From Acanthococcus lagerstroemiae (taxonomy: Eukaryota; Arthropoda; Insecta; Hemiptera; Eriococcidae), in NCBI GenBank assembly GCA_031841125.1, contig CM063108.1:72140344-72204343 (forward strand): 64,000 nucleotides of DNA, given 5' to 3'. The first letter of the stretch is position 1. Each line of letters begins with the position of its first letter. Both the position numbers and the translations under genes were made by a program. This document shows positions 1 through 11,859 of this stretch, one piece after another. The notes beneath the pieces are model-generated. The model was given only the letters and a program-made list of their open reading frames with translations. It was not told the origin of the DNA and did no database searches.

Positions 1-2274
1 TGAGTGAGCTGTGTTCGTATTGCCTTCGGCGCATCTACAATGGAAAGGTATGGTTGTAAAAGAAGCGAATATACGTTCGTTTTAGTATCATTATTAACAA
101 ATTCGAATAACCTAGTAAGAAGGCTATCTGTATGGCCCGAATGTTCGAGAGATTTCGCTAGAAAATGAACAATTTAAAAGAGTAGAGCTTATGGATGTAA
201 CATTTTCCCCTTGTGAGCAGAATTAAACGAGTTCGCGCAGGCCGGTGAGAAAAGGGCGAAAGTAAAACGCGTATATACGTTGAAGGGGGTAGTATTGCAA
301 ACATTACAGCTGCGAATAGCTGGTTGGCCGAGTGGATAGCGCGCTGGCCTCAGAATCTGGAGGTCCCGGGTTCGAGCCCACGCAGCAACTCGCCGACCTA
401 GGTCAGTTTTTCGGCAAGAAGAGAAGAGGGCTAAGACAGTCCTAACGGTCTCCCCGATGTATCTGAGGTAATGCAGAGCGGATTTCAGGGATCGGGTTGA
501 GAGCAAAAATGAAAAAGAGTCTAGTCTAAAACGAAACAAAGTTAGATCAAAATGTATTTTGATGAAAATGGATAGTAAAGTACCAGATGGGGAACACTGT
601 TGTGATCATTAGGTGTCTTCTGAAAATAACCGCATCTATGTAACATCTGTGGGTAAAGTATCAACTGCGGATCAGCGCACGATAGCATTTTCTGTATGGA
701 AAACTAAAATTGACAGGAGAGTATTTTGGTATCTCGTATGTACAATTTTGATCAGGACTTGTGCCGTAATCAAGGTTGAAAGGGTCTTATAATGAGTCGT
801 AAACGAATTTTGCACAGTTTCAGCGAGTCTTAAGTAAATTTGGAGACGTATTACAAAGTTTCAAACTATAATATGGGAGACATCGGAAGATTATTACACG
901 AATTTTTAAGGACTATACCTCGCCCTATTCGAGGAGAAAAGTATAATGGTATTCTAAAGAATAGTAAAACAAAAAATTTTTACCCAGTCTCAAGGTCGTT
1001 ACCATCAGCTTTTTGTCAGGGAGGTGAAAGGGGCCAAATCAAATTTTTGGAAAAACGAACTTCAATAAGTGGAGGGGTGACTACGAATATTCCAGCAAGG
1101 AGCGGGGAACAGAATATTTTCTCTTTTGTTAGGAGACAGACTAAATGAGTTGCCAAGGGGCAATATGCTCCCGTTTTTCCTTTCCTGGGACACGGCCTTG
1201 CCGGATAGTAAATTGAAAAAATGTGACAGAACACTTTGAAAAATACCATAAAATTATTACACATTCCGAACTGCCCCCTTATTTCAGAATTATGCTTCCT
1301 GGATCCGTCGCTGGTAAAATCGAATTATATAAATGTACTTTTGAATGTCGCGTGGATTGCGATTGTGCGAATAATTAACAGTATTTTGGTAGCAGCCATA
1401 CTGTACATATATGCGGTGTACGCCGAACCCGATTTTCGGTAGAATATTTTCTCTGTTTCACGGGTTAAAAGTCACCCTAATGGAGCGCGCGATGATAATG
1501 AATGCGAGTAGCAGAATCGACGTCGTGTTCGTGACGTTCGAAAAGACGCCTGGAGTTGGCTCATTTAATTTCTGTATTGTGTGTTAGGTATACGATAAGT
1601 CTAACAATGGTTACACTCAATAAGCAAATTCGGAAGTTTGGCTCCATGCAAGAAAGTATGATAGCGTTTCTCGATTCAGAAATATCCGTAGCAATTGCTA
1701 GTAGCTCAGGAATTAGAAAAATATCAGAGGGAGAAGTGAAAAGTCAGGCTCGAACTGCATAAACGAAAACTTAAGTTTCTGTTAGGCACTCTGTAGCAAT
1801 AAAGCAGCCGGAAAAACCGAATGCAACCCGTGAGCTCGATGAAAGCTTACAATTGAGGCAAACGTTTTCGTACGCTGTTGTCTTATTAATGTGACGGCGA
1901 AGACTGCCGCTAATCTAGAACAAAAGTTCTCTGTCTGGAAGGCGAAACGTAAACAATGGAAACAAAAAACGAAAATATATTAGAAATTTTTCGAACAAAG
2001 CGTAAAAAATAAACGAAAACTGTCTGGAAATAATTTTCTTATTAAGACGTACTACTAGTAAGCATGAAAAATAAGAACGCTTCCTGTGTGCGGGGAATCG
2101 ACCAGTCTATTTGTAGCAGTGCGTATCGTGGATGAGATTGGAAATTTGTAATTACACATCCCCTCCCCGAGGATTTTAGAATACAGATACAGCCATTACG
2201 CTTCCTATTTGTTCGTCTCGTAAAAGACAATTTTTTTGTTGTACTGGTAAAATACGGTGTTGTCTTGATTTCAG
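1..2274 (+). other. Probable DAT intron, no coding exon recognised
   Basis: Upstream of the first recognised DAT exon. Open frames here are short and resemble no SLC6 segment. The only structure I can defend is the tRNA-like SINE at about 318-520. The acceptor at 2274 (TTGATTTCAG) is good, so the stretch is most likely part of an intron. Confidence 0.6.
318..520 (+). repeat. tRNA-derived SINE (tRNA-Leu-like head)
   Basis: A polymerase III A box (TGGCCGAGTGG, 325-335) and a B box (GGTTCGAGCCC, 369-379) lie 44 nt apart, with a Leu-CAG-like anticodon-loop sequence between them (CTCAGAATC). The acceptor and T stems do not pair properly, and unrelated sequence follows without a break, so this is a SINE head rather than a working tRNA gene. 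The 3' limit is uncertain. Confidence 0.6.
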
Positions 2275-5200
2275 GTGTGGGTGGACGCTGCAACTCAGGT
2301 TTTCTTCTCACTAGGTCCAGGCTTCGGGGTCCTGCTAGCTTATGCCTCCTACAATAAGTACCACAATAACGTGTACAAGTAAGTTATCTTACAATATATC
2401 CTAATAAAGCTACCCTTCTCTTTTTGAATTTGTCGAATAGGAAGAGAGGCTTTGATTTACCTCTCCCAAGTCGAACTATTAGAAGGGCAAAACAATTTTT
2501 AAACTTCGATGAGACGCACTGAATCTGTGGGTTGGGGTAATTGCTCCCTAGCCATTTTCTTTTTGCCATGACTTCCGTTGCAGCTTTAGCTGTATTATCG
2601 ACTTCGACTTTGCAGATGTTAAATTCTGAATATTGGTAGATCGCCAATCCTGTCTTGCTGAAACCTTTTAATGCAGTAGCCATGCCTCCTTTGTACTAAT
2701 AATTTGAACATTTTCCGAGTTGATGAATTTTTCATCGGTAATTGTCGAAACTGAATAATTGAAAACTTTTTTTTCTAATTCTTCTGTATGATTTCAAAAA
2801 TGTCCATCAATTGACGAAATCGTTACCTAATCACTGGAGTTGAAAAATCACATGACCGTTGGCAAAATTGGAAAATCAAGAAGCTTTTCCGCGTTCATCT
2901 GTACAAACATTGTTAAAATTCCTACTTTTCTGTTGGAAAAATATAAACTATTAATCTCCCCCTCCAACCGAAAAAGTCCCTTTGCTACGATCCTGCCTTT
3001 TGCTAACCGCCATTGCCATCGTAATATTTGAACGTTATATTCCTGTGTTACAGAGACGCGTTACTTACCAGTGTGATAAACTCATGCACCAGTTTTATAG
3101 CCGGTTTTGTAATATTCGCCGTGCTCGGGTACATGGCTCACGCGTCTAAGAGACCCATCCAAGAGGTGGCCACTGAAGGACCAGGCCTCGTGTTCATAGT
3201 GTACCCGGCTGCCATCGCCACGATGCCCGGTTCTACCTTTTGGGCGCTCATTTTCTTCATGATGCTGCTGACACTCGGACTGGATAGCTCGGTAAATCGG
3301 TACAACCTAAATTACTCGAAAATTCTATACTGTCCGAAATAGAGCGCGAATTTTGGATAACCCTTCTGTTTGTACCGTGTTGTAGTTCGGAGGCTCAGAA
3401 GCGATCATCACTGCCCTTAGCGACGAATTTCCATTGATCGGGAGAAATCGAGAGATATTCGTTGCTTGTTTGTTTACGTTGTATTTCATAGTAGGGCTCG
3501 CCTCTTGTGCTCAGGTAAGTGTGTTAGAATTATTACCTACCGTGGTGGATATAGGAAGCACAGGGGTTATACTCCCCTCCATGTTCGAGTTTACTCCAGA
3601 GAAAATTGAAAATAACCCAAAAAGTAGTTAACATGGCTGACCACGGGCTATTTTATGGCCAAAATTAGTAAAAGGGATGTATTTAACCGCACGCTTTAAG
3701 AAATAGAAAAAAACGCTAAAAAAACATACATCATGATAAAATGATACTTTGCCCATTTAATGAAAATATTCACGTTAAATAATCAGAATCACCCTAAACT
3801 GATCGATCAGCACGATATTAAAAATACTATCACGTTCTATTTATTACTTAACGATAAAGAAATTCATATCGCACTACAAAAAATATTATCACGATGTACT
3901 TATTAAATAACGATGAAAAAATCTATATCGAGATGAAAATAAAAATGGAAGTACCGTGTAATGAGTTGATCTGGACTAAAAGAGCTCTTCTCGCTTTTGT
4001 CAGTCGCTTTCGTTTTTGTCCAAGTGGTACGGACTTCAGGGACATAGCGATAGGGGGGCAACTTACCTCCCGCCCCGTAGAAACTTTTCACTCAGCAGTT
4101 GGGAAAAGCCAACAAGTTAGAAAGGTTTTTTTTTTTGCTTCGATACATATGGGAATTAAGTTGAGAAGTTGGGAAACCCAACAAGTCAAAAGATTTTTTT
4201 TCGCCTTGTTGCTTTTGCCTTGATACTTGGGAATTCTGAGTTGAGTTAGTTGAGACTTTAATAATCCCCCCCCCCTCCCCAGGAAAAACTCTTCGGTACG
4301 TCCCTGACGGACTTCGCTTCTATCGGAACGTCCACTTGGTGCGTCCTTTTTTCATACCTAGAGAGTGTTTGCATATCAGGTGCTTCGGAAAATAAGGACA
4401 GGTACAGCTGCAGCTCGAATTTTCAGGGTGTAATGTTATCGTCTATGTACCGTAATGAACAGTCTTAACGTCAAAATTTTTCCATTCGCCTTCTTAACTG
4501 TGAAATTCTGAAAGCTTTCATTCAACGGTTATGGGAGGGCAGCCACTCGCACTAACATAAAATCATCGAACTGATGCATGTTGTGACGTGTAGAAAGAGG
4601 AAAAATATCCTTTCTGTAATACACAATGATTGACGTTCATGACTTAGTGTGCATTTCTATCAGAAATTGACATTCATGAATTAGCGTGCATTTCTATCAG
4701 AATTGACGTTCTACCCTATTAATCTGCTGTTCAGAATTTCGCGTGCAAGTCTATTTATCGTGACTGCAAAACGCATTTCCCTAACTTCCGATAGTATTTT
4801 CCCCTTAGTAAAAGGAAACGTTTGCTTGGTCCGCTCCTGACTCCTCCCCCTTTGCTACATTCTTGATTCGCCACTGGATAACCCAAGCACCTGTAACTGA
4901 TGTCAATCCATTTTTTTTTTTTTTCCCTTGCAGGGCGGATTCTATTTTTTCCATTTATTAGATCGCTACGCAGCCGGATATTCAATGTTAATTGCTGTGC
5001 TTTTTGAGTCGATTGCCGTATCTTGGATTTATGGTGAGTACATAACCGTACAGCAAATTGTAGCCTAGAAGCAACTCGTATTAAAGAGGCATAGCAGTGA
5101 GATATCAAGTCTCAGCTAATCGAACAAATAGAATTGGCTTACAAAAGATGAGTACAACTCACTGCAAACTATTTCGAAAATGCCCGATGCGCAAAATCCC

Positions 5201-8200
5201 ACCAGTTACCCGGGTAACTAAAGGGGAACAAGAGTAATCTGAGGGTAACCGAGGGTAACAAATGGGTAACTTTGCCGCCGTGGGTAACTAGAGGGTAACT
5301 AATTACGTAGTATTCTGCCACTTACCCGGGTAACTAAAGGGGCACAAGGGTAGTCTGAGGGTAATCTGTGGGTAACCCATGGGTAACAAATGGGTAACTT
5401 TTCCGCGGGTAACTGGGTAATGAAAGGGTAACCGATTGCGCATCAGGTGAGTAGATGGATTACTAACTTGATCCAAATACATACAGTTTCACTTGAAAAA
5501 AATTCAAGCTGAGTTTAAATTCGGTATAATGCGGTGGATCACCGTACAAATGATTGTATAGGTGTTATATAAGTCTTTTCATGCTTCCAATGCTTGCTCA
5601 AGACACAATGACCATCATCATGGAAAAATGACGTTCAATTTCAGTTTTTCGCTTGGAACTTGTTTTATATTAATAATTAGGTACATGGAAAAATTAAAAG
5701 AGAGCAATATTAAAAAATTTTTAATTGTACATGAAAAATGTTCTAAATATTTCATATTAGAAATGGGAAGGGGAAATGGGAGGTTGATACAACCTACTGT
5801 ACCTACTCATTTCTACTACCCCTATGTACGTACAATAAAATGTTCTAATGGAATGCGTGCCCATTTAGTTTGGATCGAGGAACATCAAAGCAGGATCTGT
5901 ATGTGATAATATCTATTTTTTCTGGCAGAACTGATACATTCTAGCAAACAGTAATCCCCTTATTGTTCCATTTCTCATTTTAGGTAGTTGATGAGTGGGG
6001 ATTATTTTACTCTGCGACCATTTTGAACAGATTTTCAGTTTTTTAATTCCTCTTTCGAAGGGTCAATAAACAACAATAAACTATGTGGAAGAGTAGGTAT
6101 AAGTTGCATTCTGATGATTAATAATTTTCTGATTTTTTCTATTAATCAACTGATCGAGAAGGCAAACGAGTACGGAAAAGAACTTCACCTCGCCTTTGTC
6201 GACTACAGGAAAGCTTTCAACTCTCCTGGTTCACGGCACTCATAAATCAGGGAACCCACCCTCGCTTTGGTCGAACTTATAATCGAACTTTATAAGAATT
6301 TTGTTGCTCGTATTATACCGATATTGAAGGTCCGTATTTCATTGTTGAAAAGAACGTAGAACAAGGGGACCCACTGTCCCCAATAATTTTTTGTTGCGCT
6401 TTGGAAGAAATTTTTCGTAGGCTAAACTGGGAGGAAAAAGGAATTAATATAAACGGTAAAAAATTAAGCAATCTCAGGTTCGCAGACGACATTGTACTCT
6501 TTGCTAGTAGTATCCAGGAGCTAAAGGAGATGCTGGAAGAACTTGAAAGAGAGGGGCAAAAAGCAGGTTTGATTATGAACATTTCTAAAACTAAAATCAT
6601 GTCAAATAGCCATCAATCTTTCGATATCAAAATTGGGGATAAAACAATTGAAAAAGTTGATTAAATTGCATATTTAGGCCAGTTGATTTCTTTGGAAGGG
6701 AGCAGGGAGAACGAAATTAACAGGAGAACAGCAGCAGCTTGGAATAAATAAGTATTGGCCCTGAGTTACATATTCAAAAAGCCCTACAAAAACCACCTGA
6801 AAGCCTCGGTATTTTACAAATGCATTCTCCCAGTTTTAACGTACGGTACACAAACATGGACTCTAAATAATAGACTGAAAAACAAATTAAATTCAACGCA
6901 GAATTCAATGATTCGCTCAAGGCTGGGGGTTACAAAAAGGCAAAAAATTAGAAACTCTATTCTGAAGAAAAAAATAAGAAATATATCAAATGTCGTCTGC
7001 GAATCTAGAAGACTTAAATGGTCATGGGCGGGCTACATTACGAGAGTAAACGATTATAGGTTGGGGTATACTCTTTTGGCCTGGGATCCAGAGGGTAAGG
7101 GGCGACCTGGAAGGCAGAAGGCGAGGTGGGAAGACGACATCGTGAGTTTCCTGGGGGAAATAGGCACTATAGCAGGGTAGCGCAGGACGGGGCCGAATGG
7201 GCTCGGTTGAAGGAGGCCTACGCCCAGAATTGGGCTAAACATTAATGTTATAAATAGGCTAATAATAATAACGTACTTATTCTACGTACTCGACACATTT
7301 GGCGTGAGAAATAAGCTATTCAACATCTCTCAAATAAAAATGTCGATTGAACGCGTCGAATTCAGTTGGCATATTGGATGCGCCCATCCCTGTTGCTGAC
7401 TCGAGTTTATTATTATTTCAGATAGGTGAAAGTTGAAAATGAAATGCTTCAAATATGTATATAGAGAATCAAATAACTACGTCTTGATTCATCGTGTTTT
7501 TTTAGGAACTCAACGATTCTGCGATGATATTAAAGACATGATTGGATTTGCGCCTGGTATCTATTGGAGATTTTGTTGGAGATTCGCAGCGCCCCTATTT
7601 TTAATGGTAAGTACGTTTTAACTGAATTCCGAAGACGTGACAAAACGCGCGAACTTGGGCTGTGCAACCCACAAACTAGGCAACTCAAACTAAAGCAGAA
7701 ACAAATGCAAATAGATACGAGAGATGCAATGAAGGAAATTGCTCTTTTCATGGAAAAAATTGTAATTGAGAATGTTTCAATAATGGAGAAGTCTTACCAA
7801 GTCTTAAACAAGCTTGCAGAAGTTTTGAAGAGTCTCAAGGGAAACATATGGGTCATATTTGAGACGTAACAAAAATTGTGACCGAGAGAGTTTTAGCCGA
7901 TCAGACAGCAAATTTATTTTTTGTACTTTCCTGATTGCTAAAATATCGCGAACGAATTGTGGCCGAAATGTGACGGCATCGAGATGAATGGGAAAAGTGA
8001 ATAAAATTAAACTCGCTTTCTGATTGGCTGAAAACTCTTACGTTCAATTTCGATCACCGTTCAGTCATGTCTTCAATTTGATCGATGCTTTCGTTAGTCG
8101 GAAAAGAGTATTTGAGAACCGTAAAGATGTTTAAACAACTTTAAGAGAGTTTTACCGAGTCTTAAACGAGTTTTAAAGAGTCTTCGACAAGTTCTGAAAA

Positions 8201-9622
8201 GTTCTGGTCGATTCTTGAAGAGTCCTAATCGGATATGGAAGAATCCTTTTAAGAGTCGTCTGCCAGTTTGGAAAAGTCATAAAGAGTCTCAAATGAGTCT
8301 TAAACATGCTCAGCAGATTTGAAGGAAGTTTAGAAGAGTATTAAAAAGCCTGTACTCGTCCAGAACAAATATGGAAGAATATGGGTCTTCAACGAATCTT
8401 GAAGAGTTCTAATGAAGTACGGCACTATAGAAAAATAGTACGAAGTTTTGTATTAGTTTTGAACAATCGGAGAATCCTCTACAAAATCTTGGAAAGTCTG
8501 GAATGAATATTGCGGAATTTTATTTAGTTTTAATGAGTCTTACATCAGTCTTATACGAGTCTTAAAACGTTTTAACTGTACTGGAAATTCTGGATCGTGC
8601 ATTGAAGAGCCGCATAATTGAGGCTGGAAAAGCTATGACGAGTTGTAAACTGGTCTTGTAGAGTTTCAGCGAGTCTTACCCAAGTTTGGAAAATCTGGAA
8701 GTTGTTTGAAATCAGGCTAGGAAAGTCTAAAAGATTCTTACGTGAGTACTGAAGGTTGAGGAGTCTGAACTAGTCTCAAGAATGTTCCTTGCTCCCCCTC
8801 CCTTCTTGAGGAAATAATTTGCTAGTGTTGTTATAAAAGTTTAAAATTCTTCAAAAATTATTGCCCATTGAGGATTCATCGTGAGTTGATAAAAATTGAC
8901 AATATTTTTTAGATAGCATTTTCATTTTACTTGTCAATAAGAAAAAAACTAGCAATACAAATCGTTCAAAACTCTATGTATTCTCGTCTACTCTTTCGAT
9001 TACCTTCTTTAGGGCAAACAAATGATTCACATATTCGGAAAGAGTGAAGGACGGGGGTTGTAAATTTTCACACATTCTTAGTTCCATTCCCAGGATTGCT
9101 TCCTCTTAATCCACCATTGAGTTGAAAATTTGTAAATCTAGCATTGCCTTGGACGTGATAAAAATATTGATTACTCGTAATGTTCAAGCAAACTCGACTT
9201 TCCAGTTTATCATCGTTTACGGACTAATCGGCTACGAACCTTTGAGGTATGAAAATTACGAATACCCGCAGTGGGCCAATATATTCGGCTGGTTAATCGC
9301 CTGCTCCAGTATAGCCACCATACCCGGCGTAGCGTTCTACAATTTGGCTACCACACCTGGCTCATTTTTGGAGGTAACTTCTCGTAAAATCCACTCGATA
9401 ACCGTTTTAAAAGCCGGAGCCGTTCGCACCCGTGTACTGACATTTTATACGTCTAATTCGCGTACTTTTTCTTCTTATTTTCCGCAGAGACTGGATGTAT
9501 TGATAACGCCGTGGCGAGATCACCATACGCGAAACACACGACCTATATCGCTGAATGGCATCGATGCTGTTGATTCGGCCCAGATTCGTTTGACCAGTCC
9601 AGAAGCGACCGATGAGGTTTGA
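2275..9622 (+). CDS. DAT: Dopamine transporter (SLC6 family), C-terminal half, 7 exons, 5' end outside window
   Basis: Plasma-membrane Na+/Cl- coupled symporter that returns dopamine to nerve endings. Exons I read with GT-AG borders and matching phases: 2275-2378, 3054-3291, 3386-3514, 4934-5033, 7506-7606, 9206-9373, 9488-9622 (TGA). They sum to 975 nt, 324 residues plus stop. The first exon opens in TM6 with [18 protein letters not shown], followed by [15 protein letters not shown]. Later exons give [17 protein letters not shown] (TM8; the Asp-Ser pair of sodium site 2), [17 protein letters not shown], and [10 protein letters not shown]. The C-terminal tail has TPWRD and ends in DEV. Against what I know of Drosophila DAT (fumin, about 630 aa) this is a near residue-for-residue match, much closer than to SERT or GABA transporters. 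About 300 N-terminal residues (TM1-5) are missing; I found no convincing exon in 1-2274, so they probably lie left of the window. Identity is firm; exon borders were checked by phase. Confidence 0.95.
3690..3945. repeat. Diverged tandem duplication in DAT intron
   Basis: Two or three diverged copies of a roughly 65-70 bp AT-rich unit, each containing a form of TATCACG...TTATT-A-TAACGAT-AA, run side by side. This lies in the intron after the 3386-3514 exon. Confidence 0.4.
4096..4250. repeat. Tandem duplication (about 75 bp unit) with T-runs
   Basis: GTTGGGAAAAGCCAACAAGT and GTTGGGAAACCCAACAAGT each precede a run of T and then a TTGATACTTGGGAATT-like end, marking two diverged copies of one unit in the same DAT intron. 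Each copy begins with a short GTTGGG/CCAAC hairpin. Confidence 0.5.
4625..4705. repeat. Short tandem duplication
   Basis: The phrase TTGACGTTCATGA-TTAGTGTGCATTTCTATCAGAA is repeated with small changes at about a 45-bp spacing, in the intron before the 4934 DAT exon. Confidence 0.5.
5205..5435 (+). repeat. GGGTAAC minisatellite
   Basis: At least ten GGGTAAC heptamers are separated by 2-9 nt. A higher unit starting TTACCCGGGTAACTAAAGGG occurs at 5206 and again at 5322 (period 116). It lies just downstream of the 4934-5033 DAT exon. Confidence 0.85.
6146..7250 (+). mobile_element. Decayed non-LTR retrotransposon (LINE) reverse-transcriptase remnant
   Basis: Frameshifted pieces of one reverse transcriptase read in order: [12 protein letters not shown] (motif A, about 6195), [12 protein letters not shown] (motif B, about 6355), [13 protein letters not shown] (catalytic FADD, about 6480), then the thumb and C-terminal region with YGTQTWTL and [13 protein letters not shown] followed by [14 protein letters not shown]. 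Frame breaks and stops between the pieces (for example TAA near 6662) show it is dead. The 5' endonuclease region is absent. It sits in the large DAT intron, in the same orientation as the gene. I cannot assign the clade with certainty. Confidence 0.85.
7787..8775 (+). repeat. Degenerate AGTCTTAA minisatellite
   Basis: About 1 kb in which GAGTCTTAA, AGTTTTAA, GAGTCTT and AAGTCTGGAA variants recur every 10-20 bp. It lies in the DAT intron between exons 7506-7606 and 9206-9373. A second tract of the same family lies at about 43115-43480 in the opposite genomic orientation. Confidence 0.7.
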
Positions 9623-9948
9623 ATCACGAGGGTGTTAAATGAAGGCGAGAGGTAGTCGTTTTTCTCGTAAGTATTGGGGAAGAAATCAGTTGAATTTGAT
9701 ATGAGGGTGGAAACTGGTGGTGACAAGGACATGCAGTAAACTCTGTCTTCAAACTAAAGGGCACATCGTTTTTAAATTTAAATAGAAAAAAAACGTACCG
9801 TGTTCAGTAGCTTCCTTCCTTTTCAAAATAAGGCAGATGATTTTGCTAGGGGTTTTCAGTTGCAAAAAAAAAATTGTGGCATAGGCTCCTGAAAGAACAG
9901 GTCGGACGTCGAAAGAGTTCTTCTAGAAGCCTTTAAGTGCAATAAGAA

Positions 9949-9951
<3 letters not shown>

Positions 9952-10012
<61 letters not shown>
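9952..10012. repeat. (TC)n microsatellite, about 30 copies
   Basis: An uninterrupted run of CT dinucleotides of about 60 bp, 330 bp downstream of the DAT stop codon. Its purity suggests a polymorphic locus. Confidence 0.98.
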
Positions 10013-10015
<3 letters not shown>

Positions 10016-10088
10016 GTCTTTCTGTTTTTGTATTTCCATCTATTTATCGATCATCGGATCTTGAAATTTTTCTGTCTTTCAGGTTGTT

Positions 10089-10840
10089 TCATTGTTTTTG
10101 ATTTTGAGGGTTCCCAATGGGGTCGAGGGAGCAGCTAATTGTCTCATTTGCCTCTTCTTCGGTTTCATGGAGCAGTTCGTTCGTAGGAGGGTCAAGCCTT
10201 AACATCAGAAATGGGCCATCCAATTTGAGTTGATGTTTATAGATACGGCTACCCTTTTTTCCGAATACAAATTTCTGATGATTGGGGTGAAACGGCAATA
10301 AAAGCAAACATGGGAGACAGTCGCGACTATCGTGGACAAACTAAAGTCGTAAAAAAATTGAGTGTGTCGAACATTTTTTACTTAGTAAAATCTACGTACC
10401 ATGGTTCCGTAGATTTTTGTGTATGCGGTGGGTGTATTGTTGTCACCGTCGTCTGCCTTCTTAATTTCGGGGGTCACTGAAACAAATCTCTTGGCCCTCA
10501 GCTATGCCACCGGTGATGAATTACAAAAATAAAAACAATATTACAGCGCCTGGTCTTGTTAACGCGGAACTTTTATACAAAAAGAACTCTCCCTTCTTGA
10601 TATTGTTACAATTGGTGACTAATGATTTTCCAGTGTGCATAATTAGGATGACGTTGATGAATGTTTTCTGCACAGGTAAGTTGCTGTACTCCAGTTTCCC
10701 TACGTGGTAATATGTACATGAAGCTTTTTCAGTGACCAGACTACTTACTCGTATATAGTTTATTATTAGAACTCCGGCAACCATGACCGGCATCGTCGCA
10801 AAAGCGCTTATTGTGGCAATAATATTGTGTAGTTTTATAA
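10089..10840 (-). CDS. Candidate terminal exons of an unidentified minus-strand membrane protein
   Basis: I do not recognise this gene. Read on the minus strand, a hydrophobic segment TISAFATMPVMVAGVLIINY ends at a consensus donor (CGA|GTAAGT, about 10755). Further down are possible exons at about 10615-10670, about 10401-10481 (TPEIKKADDGDNNTPTAY, donor ATG|GTACGT) and about 10089-10340 (acceptor CGACTTTAG; 80-odd residues ending DPIGNPQNQKQ and TGA). Joined, the last two keep frame. The second piece needs a weak donor. If real, it would be the 3' end of a gene convergent with DAT. The set could equally be chance open frame. Confidence 0.25.
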
Positions 10841-10844
10841 ACAA

Positions 10845-11859
10845 ATACCTACCTATACGAACAAATATTTAAGACAATTGATAAATTACCTATAATTTCG
10901 AGGTGTATACGTTTTTATGTATTATGAAGCTTACATGTGTTGATGTACTCTTTTGTACTAGTCATTGTAATATTAAGAAGAACTTCGAGGATTCTCATTA
11001 TAATCGTAAGCTCGAATCTGTGGTCTCGTACACTTCGTATTTGTTTGAAAGTTATGTCGAAATACTTTCGGGTAGTGGGTAGCTTCCAGAACTGTATGAA
11101 TATGATGAATACAGGAATGCGCGAATTGAATACAATATGAGAAAAGGGCGCATTTTCTTCCTTCATAGAAAGAACCGTACATCGACTCCGTGAGAGTGTA
11201 ACTACAAAATGTTGTCGAGTATGGGAACGTAAGTGAGGCACGAGCGATATGGACAAAACTAAAGTTAAGTATTTTATTGTTTTATCACTATTTTATCATT
11301 TTGTTTATTCAATACTTATTGTTTAACCGTAATCTCTAAGTATTTTCAAAAATATGTTTTTACCAACTGCCTAAGTATACGAAACTTTCGCTTCATGTTC
11401 CTTCATCCAAATGAGTTTTGTAATTCGTACCTAATTTTTAAGTCATAGAAGCTTTGTATTTTTATTAGTTAAGAGGAAATAAATTATCATTATTGTTGTA
11501 TCCCTTTAAGTTTGATCCGATGATCCTGATATTTCAAAAGTTCGGCTGGCATAACAAGGTGTGACTAATGAATTCTTCTGTTCTGAGTTAGGTAAAAACG
11601 TTGGAGCTGCGACGTAAATAGGAGGGGGTATACATTCCGTCCCAGAGCCAAGGGGAGAGGTAAAGAAATCTTAGAGCTTTTGTCAACCAGCATTTAGACT
11701 CTAAGTTTGTGTGTGTGGGGGGGGGGGGATTTTCAATCCTGGACTTTATTTTTATCAACATTTGTACATTTTCTAGATCTGCCATTATTATAAGATCATA
11801 ACGGTATAGTAAATAATGAACATTCGAATGCTAGAGTGACAGACACAAACACACCATAG
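10845..11859. other. Intergenic, nothing recognised
   Basis: AT-rich sequence with overlapping short open frames on both strands and a poly-G run near 11717. No family resemblance or splice-supported exon was found. Confidence 0.6.

Noticed and set aside
318..392. Functional tRNA-Leu gene
   Set aside because: Internal promoter boxes are present but the acceptor and T stems do not pair and the long variable arm of tRNA-Leu is missing; a SINE head fits better.
3028..3342. Start of a gene at the Met near 3028
   Set aside because: The coding part begins at the splice acceptor (3054) and continues the preceding DAT exon in phase; the upstream Met is intronic.
5205..5435. CRISPR array or telomeric repeat
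   Set aside because: The repeats are 7 bp with tiny variable gaps, unlike CRISPR, and GGGTAAC is not an insect telomere motif (TTAGG). It is a minisatellite inside a eukaryotic intron.
7564..7869. Separate gene overlapping the DAT exon at 7506-7606
   Set aside because: It is a shifted frame crossing the real exon and running into AGTCTTAA minisatellite; the DAT frame with its splice sites explains the exon.
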